DNA of 64,000 nucleotides from NCBI RefSeq assembly GCF_001612635.1, contig NZ_BDAV01000015.1:124001-188000 (forward strand). Direction: 5' to 3'. Shown in pieces: positions 1 through 7,829 of the stretch. The translations under genes and the position numbers were made by a program. The notes under the pieces were generated by a model, which had not been told where the DNA came from, searched no databases, and saw only the letters and a list, made by a program, of their open reading frames with translations. The stretch comes from Nocardia africana NBRC 100379 (lineage in GTDB: Bacteria > Actinomycetota > Actinomycetes > Mycobacteriales > Mycobacteriaceae). The stretch's first letter is position 1; each line of letters starts with the position of its first letter.

Positions 1-3000
1 CGTCGAGCAGTGGCGGCAGCGGCCGAGGGCGCCGGGTCAGCACCACCACGTCACGTGCGCCCTGTTCGAGCAGCCACCGGACCGCGGCGGCTCCCAGCGC
101 GCCGAGCCCGCCGGTGACCACATAGGTGCCGTCGGCGCAGAGCGGGACCTCGGAGCGGGCGCCCCCGAGCTGCCCGAACCGCCGCGTCAGCGTCCGCGCC
201 CCCTCCACCCGAACTTCGGCGGGCCCGGCCTGGCCCAGCACGAGATCGCGCACGGTATCGGCGCCGCGGTCATCGGACCAGATCAGCCGCACCGGGCGGC
301 CGGATTCCAGCTGCAGCGTCCGGACCAGCGCGGCGACGGCATTCTGTGTGACGGATGCCGGGTCGCGCAGCACCACGGTGAGGCTCGCCGTCGTCTCCGC
401 CGCGACGATCTGCTGCAGCACGCGCAGAGCTCGTTCGGCGTCGAAGACGGGTGTGTGCACCTCGGCGGGCGCGCCGATTACCTCGCGCCGCGGTTTCCGG
501 TCCGGTGCGGTGCCGTGCGCGTCGGCCACATTCCCACCGGATCCGGGTAGCGCCGGGAGAACCCGGCCGTGCGGAGCCGGAGGCTCGGGCCAGACCAGTA
601 CGACGGCCGTCGATCCTTCTCCTGCCGTCGATGCCAGCAGGGCCGCCGACTCGCCGGGGTCCCGAGCGATCCGCTGGGCCGGAACCCGCCGATCCAACGC
701 GCGCGTAATCGACGTGGCGAGGGCCGACTCGCCGACGATCATCGCCCGTTCGATGGTCGGTCGCGTCGATTCCGCGGTAACCGCGGCGGACGGCACCGTG
801 ATCCACTGTTCCTCGCGCAGGACGGAATCCGCCCACTCCGGCGCCGTCGCGACGGTCGCGTCGTACTCCGCCCGCCCGCGCGCAGCGGTGCGCCCCCGCA
901 GCGGGTTCATCCCCGCGCCTGCGATGCCGCCGCGAAGGGAAGCTGCACTTCTGCTTTCGCGCGTCGCATCGTCGGTGACCGGTGCGCCGGCGTCCGCTGT
1001 CTGTGTACCGTCGTCGGCGATCACGGCCGTGCGGGAACAGCTGACGCCCCCGGTGTCTACGGGAGCGGGATGGGTCGCCGGGTGCCCGAGCGGATTGCTC
1101 TGCCAGGGAACACCCGTGCCCGAGAAGGCGATTCGCACGCCGGTCAATGCCACTGCGGGGGCGTCGTGCTGGTCCAGCGCGATGACGTCGCACAGCAGCC
1201 CGTCCGGCCCGTGTTCACGCACGAACGCGTGCGCCTCGGTGAGCAGCACGCGGGGTGCGTCGGAAAGCCATACCGACGCGATGGCTACCGGCACCGTGAG
1301 CCCGTCCGCGGGCAGGAGCTCCCGGCCGGCGGCGGCAATCAGCTGTAAACAGCCGTCGAGCGCGGCGGTGGTCAGCGGAATCGAATCGAAAAGCCCGACG
1401 GCGCTGCGACTACCGGCGCGCACGGCGGCCGGCGTCCGGAAACGCGGACCGTAGTCGAGTCCGCGGTGACGCAAGGACGTATAGAACTCGTCGATATCGA
1501 GTTCCTCCGCTGTCGTCAGGGAGGTCCGATGGTCGTCCACCGTGCGCATCCACCCGAGGATGTCGGCGGGTGAGGCGGGCCCCTCCGCTCGCGCCGAGGC
1601 CAGCGACACCGGACCCAGCAGTACGCGCAGGTCCGATCCGCTGCGGTAGCCGACCGCCGCGAGATCCGCGATATCCGTCCGTTCGTGCACCGTGAAGTCG
1701 GCCAGCCGAATCGGCCCCGGAACCGAATCCAGCAGGCGCCGAATCCAATACGCGGCGGGCACGGTCGGCACGCCGTCCACCACGTGATCGTCCAGTCGTT
1801 CGCGGCCGGGATCGGTCGCGGTGCGGGTGAGCAGTGGGAACGTCTTTCGCCGACACCGCCGTGCGACCGCCGGACCGGGCGTCGCGCCCTGGATCGACCA
1901 GTCGACGTCACGCCCCCGCACATACAGGGCACCGACGGTCCGGAGCAGGGCGGTGACCTCACCGTCGCGATGCGCGGCCGAGAAGACCGAGTCGGCCAGC
2001 TCGGGATAGTCCCGCACGGCCGGCGCCAGCACCGGATGCGGTGATATCTCCACGATCGAGGTGTATCCCCGGCCCGCGGCGGATTCGACGGCCGCGTCGA
2101 GATCGACCGTGCCACAGAGGTTGTCGATCCAGTACTCGGTATCCATCGCGGCGGTATCGATGACCTGGCCGGACCGTGCCGTCGAGAACACCGGCACGCG
2201 GGGTGCCCGTGGCACCGGCGCTCGGAGCGCGGTGATGAACTCGTCGGCGAGCGCGCGAACCTGCGGGCTGTGCGCGGCGAAGTCCACCGGCACCGGTCGC
2301 ACGTAGTACTGCCGCCGGCGCGCTCGCCGCAGCAGTGTCTCCATGTACCGCGTCGTCCCGGAGACCACCACGGCCCGGGGCCCGTTCACCGCCGCGACGG
2401 CGACCTCCGCGCGCAGTGGTTCGATCAGCCGCCGCGCCTGGTCCGGTGTGACCTCGAGCAGCGCCATCATGCCCTGTCCGGCCAGCCGGCCCAGTGCCCT
2501 CGAGCGCACGGTGACCAGATGTGCGGCATCGTCGAGGGACAGTGCGCCCGCAATCACCGCGGCCGCGATCTCCCCCAGGCTGTGCCCGGCCACCGCATCC
2601 GGTTCGATTCCCCACGCCGCGAGCAACCGCGCCAGCGCCACCTGGTAGACGAACAGCGCCGGCTGCACCGTCTCGGTGGTCCCGACGCTGTCGGCGAAGC
2701 CGTGCCGGGGCGTCCACACTCGCGGTCCGCCCGCATCCGCCACGGCGTCGGCCGCTTCGGCTACGGCCCGCGCGTATTCGGGGTATCGGGCCGCCAGCTC
2801 CCGCCCCATCCGCGCATGCTGACCGCCCTGCCCGGAGAACAGGAACAGCACACGTCCGCGGCGGCGCTCACCGACTCCGAGCAGGGCGGGCGAACGGGAG
2901 CCGCACGCCACCGCGCGCAGTGCGTCGGCGGCATCGTCGGCTTCCTCCGCGACGATCGCGGCCCGAATCGGTTGCGGCAGTGCGCGTCCGGTCGCGGCCA

Positions 3001-4363
3001 AGACCGAAAGCGACCTCTCGCCGGTCCCCGCCAGCTCGGCCGCGGTGTCACGCAGTTCGTCCTCGTCGCGACCGGTGAGTCCGATGAGCACCGGAGGCCG
3101 CACCTCGCGCACCGGTCCCGGCTCCACCTCGCGCACGACCACATGCGCGTTGGTGCCACCGAAGCCGAACGAACTGACGCCCGCACATCGCGGAATACCG
3201 GAGTCCGCGGGCCAGCCGACCACCTCGCCCGGCACGCGGAGGCCGCGTTCGGACAATCGCAGCAGCGGATTCTCGCGCTGAAAGTTGATGGTGGGGACGA
3301 TGGTTCCGTGGTGCAGGCACAGCGCCACCTTCGCCAGCCCGGTCACCCCGGCGGCAGCTTCCAGATGGCCGATATTCGATTTGATCGATCCGACATACGG
3401 TTTCACCGCGCCACGCGGCGCGTCGAGTACCGTCGCCAGCGCCTCGATCTCCACCGCGTCGCCGACCGGTGTTCCGGTGCCGTGACATTCGAAGTATCCG
3501 GCGGAGCGGACATCCAGGCCGGCGCGCGCCCACGCTGTGCGGATCACCTGTTGTTGGGCGCGCCCGTTCGGCGCGTACAGACCGTTCGAGCGGCCGTCTG
3601 AACCCACTGCGGCACCGACGATTTCGGCATAGGACCGGTTGCCCTCACGCTGCGCGTCGGCCGTGCGCTGCAGTACCAAGACGGTCGCCCCGTCACCGCG
3701 AACGTATCCGTCGGCGGCCGCGTCGAACGGCTTGCACTGCCCGTCCGGGGCGAGGAAACCGCCCTGGGCCAGATACTGCGAAGTATGCGGCAGCAGCGCG
3801 AGATTCACGCCGCCGACCACGGCGTACGGCACCGCGTCATCGGCCAGCAACCGCACGGCGAGGTCCACCGCGGCCAGCGAGGACGAACACGCGCTGTCGA
3901 GCACCACACTCGGTCCGTGCAGATCCAGCACATACGAGATTCGATTGGCGATGATGCTCAGCGCGGATCCGGTCACCGCGTAGGGCGGGTCCTGTCCGCC
4001 GTCGCCGAGGACGACCGCGCCGTGGTCGAACCCGCACGCGCCGAACAGCACCGCGGTATTCGACCCGCCCAGCCGATAACCGATTCCGGCGTCGTCGATC
4101 GCCTCGACCGCGACCTCCAGCGCGAGCCGCTGTTGCGGATCCATCAGGGCCGCTTCGCGATCGGAGATCGAGAACCGCTCGTTGTCGAATTCGGTGATCG
4201 AATCCAGGTAACCGCCGCGGCCCGCGCCGTCGCGCCCCGGCGGCGGGTCTCCGACGCCGCTGCGACTCTCGACCAGCAAGCGCCACAAGTCGTTCGCACC
4301 GGACGCGCCCGGCACTCGGCAGCCGATACCGATGATCGACATCGGTGGGGTGACGGCGGTCAT
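1..4363 (-). CDS. Type I polyketide synthase, KS-AT-DH-KR, 3' end outside window
   Basis: Modular reducing PKS, read for about 1454 residues from an ATG at 4363 to the window edge without a stop. The ketosynthase (about 5-425) has its nucleophile in DSACSSS (Cys159) and His294 (HGTGT) and His333 (IGHLE). The acyltransferase (about 503-800) has GHSLGE with Ser595; its specificity motif reads FAAHS, neither a clean malonyl (HAFH) nor methylmalonyl (YASH) signature, so the extender unit is unclear. The dehydratase (about 853-1130) keeps HxxxGxxxxP (His860) and DGCLQ (Asp1003). A ketoreductase structural half follows, and its Rossmann motif GGLGALG lies at the window edge. There is no enoylreductase between DH and KR. 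The ATG overlaps the stop of the upstream ACP gene as ATGA. Product unknown; later domains cannot be seen. Confidence 0.93.
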   Translation of the reverse strand, partial: MTAVTPPMSIIGIGCRVPGASGANDLWRLLVESRSGVGDPPPGRDGAGRGGYLDSITEFDNERFSISDREAALMDPQQRLALEVAVEAIDDAGIGYRLGGSNTAVLFGACGFDHGAVVLGDGGQDPPYAVTGSALSIIANRISYVLDLHGPSVVLDSACSSSLAAVDLAVRLLADDAVPYAVVGGVNLALLPHTSQYLAQGGFLAPDGQCKPFDAAADGYVRGDGATVLVLQRTADAQREGNRSYAEIVGAAVGSDGRSNGLYAPNGRAQQQVIRTAWARAGLDVRSAGYFECHGTGTPVGDAVEIEALATVLDAPRGAVKPYVGSIKSNIGHLEAAAGVTGLAKVALCLHHGTIVPTINFQRENPLLRLSERGLRVPGEVVGWPADSGIPRCAGVSSFGFGGTNAHVVVREVEPGPVREVRPPVLIGLTGRDEDELRDTAAELAGTGERSLSVLAATGRALPQPIRAAIVAEEADDAADALRAVACGSRSPALLGVGERRRGRVLFLFSGQGGQHARMGRELAARYPEYARAVAEAADAVADAGGPRVWTPRHGFADSVGTTETVQPALFVYQVALARLLAAWGIEPDAVAGHSLGEIAAAVIAGALSLDDAAHLVTVRSRALGRLAGQGMMALLEVTPDQARRLIEPLRAEVAVAAVNGPRAVVVSGTTRYMETLLRRARRRQYYVRPVPVDFAAHSPQVRALADEFITALRAPVPRAPRVPVFSTARSGQVIDTAAMDTEYWIDNLCGTVDLDAAVESAAGRGYTSIVEISPHPVLAPAVRDYPELADSVFSAAHRDGEVTALLRTVGALYVRGRDVDWSIQGATPGPAVARRCRRKTFPLLTRTATDPGRERLDDHVVDGVPTVPAAYWIRRLLDSVPGPIRLADFTVHERTDIADLAAVGYRSGSDLRVLLGPVSLASARAEGPASPADILGWMRTVDDHRTSLTTAEELDIDEFYTSLRHRGLDYGPRFRTPAAVRAGSRSAVGLFDSIPLTTAALDGCLQLIAAAGRELLPADGLTVPVAIASVWLSDAPRVLLTEAHAFVREHGPDGLLCDVIALDQHDAPAVALTGVRIAFSGTGVPWQSNPLGHPATHPAPVDTGGVSCSRTAVIADDGTQTADAGAPVTDDATRESRSAASLRGGIAGAGMNPLRGRTAARGRAEYDATVATAPEWADSVLREEQWITVPSAAVTAESTRPTIERAMIVGESALATSITRALDRRVPAQRIARDPGESAALLASTAGEGSTAVVLVWPEPPAPHGRVLPALPGSGGNVADAHGTAPDRKPRREVIGAPAEVHTPVFDAERALRVLQQIVAAETTASLTVVLRDPASVTQNAVAALVRTLQLESGRPVRLIWSDDRGADTVRDLVLGQAGPAEVRVEGARTLTRRFGQLGGARSEVPLCADGTYVVTGGLGALGAAAVRWLLEQGARDVVVLTRRPRPLPPLLD

Positions 4364-4605
4364 CGGCCCTCGAGATGGTCGACGAGCCGCTCGATATCCG
4401 GGTTGTCGTAGAGCTCGGTCAGCGAGATCTCCACGCCCAGCGCATCTTCCAGCACACCGGCGAGGCGGGCGAGCTGCGCGGAACTCAAGCCCAGATCGGT
4501 GAAAGGCACTGTGGTCGACACGGTTTCGGGTTCGGCGCCCAGCATGTGCGCCACCGCCGCGACCGCCGCGTCGGTCGAGGTGCCGATCCGTTCCCGCTGC
4601 CCCAC
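4360..4605 (-). CDS. Free-standing acyl carrier protein upstream of PKS
   Basis: Encodes an 81-residue carrier protein. The phosphopantetheine serine is in DLGLSSAQL (Ser41), followed by the usual amphipathic helices and ELYDNPDIERLVDHL. I chose the GTG at 4605 because GGAGGAGAG sits 6-8 nt before it; an in-frame start at 4683 would add a 26-residue low-complexity N-terminus. The stop overlaps the PKS start (ATGA), so the two are translationally coupled. An ACP in front of a KS suggests that it carries the starter unit or supplies the loading step for the synthase. The family call is secure; the starter role is inference. Confidence 0.9.
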   Translation of the reverse strand: MGQRERIGTSTDAAVAAVAHMLGAEPETVSTTVPFTDLGLSSAQLARLAGVLEDALGVEISLTELYDNPDIERLVDHLEGR

Positions 4606-4804
4606 CGCCCTCTCCTCCCCGTATCCGGCGCCGACGCACGACGGTCGGGCGGCCACGTGAGCGCTTCTCGCGCAGCGGCTCACGGCGCAGACCGGGGTGC
4701 GGGTATCCCGCGTAGTGCAGGTTCCTCAGCGATTATGCCGACAAGTCGGGGCCCGGTGAAGAGGTCGAGACAGCTGAGGCCACAGGGGCGAGAGTGACGA
4801 AGAC

Positions 4805-4831
4805 GAGCCGCGACCACAAGGGTCGCGGCTC
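4805..4831. terminator. Intrinsic-type hairpin after nitronate monooxygenase
   Basis: Perfect 11-bp stem (GAGCCGCGACC paired with GGTCGCGGCTC) with a 5-nt loop, 17 nt beyond the stop codon of the minus-strand gene at 4849. It has no U-tract, as is common in high-GC actinobacteria. It may also insulate the ACP/PKS transcript that starts near 4605. Confidence 0.7.
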
Positions 4832-4848
4832 GCCTCGTGCGCCGGGAC

Positions 4849-5820
4849 TCAGCCGACCAGCGAGCCCAGCCGCGAGTTGATCAGCGTCTCGGCCTCGTCC
4901 ACGATGCGCGAGATCAGCTCGGCACAGGTGGGGATGTCGTCGATCAGGCCCTGCACCTGTCCCGCCGACCAGATGCCGGCGTCGAGGTCGCCCTCGTCGA
5001 AGACGCGGCGGCCGCGAGCACCGGCGACCAGATCCCGCACATCCTCGAATGTGCCTCCGGCGGCTTCGATTTCGACCACCTTGCGGCTGATCTCGTTGTC
5101 GGCCACGCGGGCGGTGTTGTTCATGGTGCGGAAGATGAGCTGGGTGTCCCGCTCGGTGTGGGCGACGATCTGCTCCTTCACCTTCCGATGCACCGGGGAC
5201 TCCTCGGTGCACAGGAAGCGGGTGCCCATGTTGATGCCGTCGGCGCCCAGCGCCAGCGCGGCGACCAGGCCGCGGGCATCGGCGAAACCACCCGAGGCGA
5301 TGACCGGGATGTCGAGTGCCTTGGTGGCGGCCGGGATCAGGATCAGGCCGGGCACGTCGTCCTCACCCGGGTGGCCGGCGCATTCGAAACCGTCGATGCT
5401 CACGCCGTCGACGCCGATCTTCTGCGCCTTGAGCGCGTGCCGGACGCTGGTGCACTTGTGCAGCACCTTGATTCCGGCTTCCTTGTAGTACGGCAGGAAC
5501 GGCTCCGGGTTGCTGCCCGCGGTCTCGACGATCTTCACGCCCGATTCGATGATCGCCTGAACGTATTCCTGATACGGCGGCGGGTTGATCGACGGCAGGA
5601 TGGTGACGTTGACGCCGAACGGCTTGTCGGTGAGCTGCCGGGTGCGCTCGATCTCGCGCCGCAGATCGTCGGGGGTCGGCTGGGTGAGCGCGGTGATGAA
5701 ACCGAGGCCCCCGGCGTTGGCGACCGCCGCCACGAGTTCGGCGCGGCCGACGTGCATCATCCCGCCCTGCACGATCGGGTGTTCGATACCGAACATCTCG
5801 GTGAATCTGGTGCGCAACAT
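4849..5820 (-). CDS. Nitronate monooxygenase family flavoprotein
   Basis: A 323-residue FMN-dependent TIM-barrel enzyme of the NMO/2-nitropropane dioxygenase family, which oxidises alkyl nitronates. Recognisable features are the N-terminal EHPIVQGGMM block, AVANAGGLGF, the phosphate-binding region IPVIASGGFADARG and GADGINMGTRF. The ATG at 5820 is preceded by AGGAGGACAACCAG, which excludes the longer upstream start. It is monocistronic, ends at a strong hairpin and is divergent from the acyl-CoA synthetase at 6238. Several NMO homologues in mycobacteria sit near lipid genes, and some family members are enoyl reductase-like, so the true substrate is open. Confidence 0.9.
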   Translation of the reverse strand: MLRTRFTEMFGIEHPIVQGGMMHVGRAELVAAVANAGGLGFITALTQPTPDDLRREIERTRQLTDKPFGVNVTILPSINPPPYQEYVQAIIESGVKIVETAGSNPEPFLPYYKEAGIKVLHKCTSVRHALKAQKIGVDGVSIDGFECAGHPGEDDVPGLILIPAATKALDIPVIASGGFADARGLVAALALGADGINMGTRFLCTEESPVHRKVKEQIVAHTERDTQLIFRTMNNTARVADNEISRKVVEIEAAGGTFEDVRDLVAGARGRRVFDEGDLDAGIWSAGQVQGLIDDIPTCAELISRIVDEAETLINSRLGSLVG

Positions 5821-6017
5821 CTGGTTGTCCTCCTGGCCGCGGTACGACTCGGGGCGGCGCGCCGGGCATCTCCGGCACGATTCGATGCCGGTGTGTGCAC
5901 AGACTGCCGCCCCTCGGGTGCCTGGCCGCGTGCGAGCCGGGCCTGCCCGGATGGGTCGATACTGGCATGGCGACCGCGTCGGAGACAACAGGATGTGAGC
6001 CGCAGTTTGCTTCGGCG

Positions 6018-6058
6018 GTCTGACAGGGCCTCAGACTGACGTCACCGTGCCCTCAGAC
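6018..6058. promoter_or_regulatory. Operator-like repeat cluster TCAGAC
   Basis: A perfect inverted repeat, GTCTGAcagggccTCAGAC, at 6018-6036. The longer half-site CCTCAGAC at 6029-6036 recurs in direct orientation at 6051-6058, 22 bp away (two helical turns). The position between divergent genes suits a regulator that controls both; no adjacent regulator gene is present. Confidence 0.4.
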
Positions 6059-6133
6059 AAATTCCCAGGTTATCGCCACGGGACGGCTGGATATGGCGAG
6101 CCTTCTGTGAACCGGGATTCTCGTATGTAACCC

Positions 6134-6163
6134 TTGTCACGGCAAAAAGTTAGTTGCTATTCT
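6134..6163 (+). promoter_or_regulatory. Candidate sigma70-type promoter for acyl-CoA synthetase
   Basis: TTGTCA at 6134-6139 and TATTCT at 6158-6163, with an 18-bp spacer in a locally AT-rich stretch. It would start transcription about 65-70 nt before the ATG at 6238. Confidence 0.45.
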
Positions 6164-6237
6164 CGCTGTTGGTTCAGCCGTCGACGCCGCCGGGCCCATT
6201 CGGTGGCGAACTCCGACGGTCCGAGAGGAGTTCCTGC

Positions 6238-7803
6238 ATGACCACCGGTGTCCAGACCGACGAACCGATCCGGTCGCGTCGCAACCACTGGAACAACCAG
6301 ATCGCCACGCATGCGCTGATGCGCCCGGACGCGGTGGCGATCCGGTTCCGCGGGCAGGACACCACCTGGAAACAGCTGCACGAGCGGTCACTGAAATTCG
6401 CCGACGCCCTGGCGCGGCGCGGTGTCGGCTTCGGCGACCGGGTGCTGATTCTGGCGCTCAACTACACCGAGTACCTGGAGACCGTTTTCGGCATCAACGC
6501 GCTGGGGGCGATCGCGGTACCGGTGAACTTCCGCCTCACCCCGCCCGAGGTCGCCTACATCGTGGCCGATTCGGGAGCCGCGGCGATCGTCACCGACTCG
6601 CTGCTGCAACCGCTGGCCACCGGTGTGATGGCGCAGAGCGAGACGCTGCGCACCTGCGTCGTCATCGGCGGCACCACGGGCGAGGGCGTCATCGGCTACG
6701 ACGACTTCCTCGCCGAGACCGGCGAACCACATGTGCCGCAGGACATTCCGGAGGACACTCCGGCGTTGATCATGTACACCTCGGGCACCACCGGCAGCCC
6801 CAAGGGCGCGATCCTGTCCTACGCGAACCTGAATGCCCAGGCGCTGACCTGTATTCGGGCGATGAACTCGACTCCCGACAGCATCGGCTTCTGCACCTCA
6901 CCGCTGTTCCACATCGCCGGACTCGGCTCTCTCGCCCCGGCGTTCATGCTCGGCTCCAAGACCGTGCTGCATCCGCTCGGCGCGTTCAACCCGACCGAAT
7001 TCCTCGACGCCATCGAGGCCGAGCAGGCCACCACCGCGTTCTGTGTCCCCGCGCAGTGGCAGTTGATCTGCGAGGACCCGACCGTCAAGGAGCGCAAGCT
7101 GGCGTTGGAGACACTGAGCTGGGGTGCGGCGCCGGCCTCGGAGACCGTGCTGCGGGCGATGGCCGAATGCTTCCCGGACGCGCAGAACGTCGCGGTCTTC
7201 GGCCAGACCGAGATGTCGCCGATCACCTGCGTGCTCGAGGGCAAGGACGCGCTGCGCAAACTCGGCTCGGTCGGCAAACCCATCCCGACCATCCAGAGCC
7301 GCGTCGTCGACGACGAGATGAACGACGTCGCGCCGGGCGAGATCGGCGAGATCGTCTACCGCGGGCCGACCATGATGCAGGGCTACTGGAACAAGCCCGA
7401 GGCGACCGCGGAAGCCTTCGCCGGCGGCTGGTTCCACTCCGGTGACCTGGTTCGCCAGGACGAGGAGGGCTTCGTCTGGGTGGTCGACCGCAAGAAGGAC
7501 ATGATCATCTCCGGCGGCGAGAACATCTACTGTGCCGAAGTGGAGAACGTGTTGTTCGCGCATCCGAAGATCCACGAGGCCGCGGTGGTCGGCCGGGCCC
7601 ACGAGAAGTGGGGCGAGGTGCCGGTGGCCGTGGTCGCACTGCCCGACGGCGAAACGCTGACCCTCGAGGAGCTGACCCCGTTCCTCAACGAGAACCTCGC
7701 CCGGTACAAGCATCCGAAGGATCTGGTGATCGTGCCGGAGCTGCCGCGAAACGCCAGCGGCAAGGTGGTGAAGGTGCAGCTGCGCAAGGAGTACGCGAGC
7801 TGA
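6238..7803 (+). CDS. FadD-type AMP-forming acyl-CoA synthetase
   Basis: A 521-residue member of the ANL superfamily that activates a carboxylic acid through an acyl-adenylate to an acyl-CoA. The P-loop motif YTSGTTGSPKGA is at about 180-191, the adenine-binding GQTEMSP about 80 residues further, and YWNKPEAT and FHSGDL downstream. The C-terminal lysine is in NASGKVVK. AGAGGAG precedes the ATG at 6238, so this start is preferred to an upstream in-frame start that would add 28 residues. Its length fits medium- or long-chain FadD enzymes. It stands alone, convergent with the gene at 7830, and its substrate cannot be read from sequence. Confidence 0.92.
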   Translation: MTTGVQTDEPIRSRRNHWNNQIATHALMRPDAVAIRFRGQDTTWKQLHERSLKFADALARRGVGFGDRVLILALNYTEYLETVFGINALGAIAVPVNFRLTPPEVAYIVADSGAAAIVTDSLLQPLATGVMAQSETLRTCVVIGGTTGEGVIGYDDFLAETGEPHVPQDIPEDTPALIMYTSGTTGSPKGAILSYANLNAQALTCIRAMNSTPDSIGFCTSPLFHIAGLGSLAPAFMLGSKTVLHPLGAFNPTEFLDAIEAEQATTAFCVPAQWQLICEDPTVKERKLALETLSWGAAPASETVLRAMAECFPDAQNVAVFGQTEMSPITCVLEGKDALRKLGSVGKPIPTIQSRVVDDEMNDVAPGEIGEIVYRGPTMMQGYWNKPEATAEAFAGGWFHSGDLVRQDEEGFVWVVDRKKDMIISGGENIYCAEVENVLFAHPKIHEAAVVGRAHEKWGEVPVAVVALPDGETLTLEELTPFLNENLARYKHPKDLVIVPELPRNASGKVVKVQLRKEYAS

Positions 7804-7829
7804 CCTCCGGCTGTGTGTCGGCTGACGGC

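Larger units (their letters stand above)
5821..6237. other. 417-bp divergent intergenic region
   Basis: Separates the divergent nitronate monooxygenase and acyl-CoA synthetase genes. I see no coding potential. It contains the operator-like repeats at 6018-6058 and the candidate promoter at 6134-6163, listed separately. Confidence 0.6.

Noticed and set aside
126..1454. Plus-strand open frame of 442 codons opposite the PKS
   Set aside because: It is the mirror frame of a high-GC coding region; the minus strand encodes contiguous, motif-bearing PKS domains.
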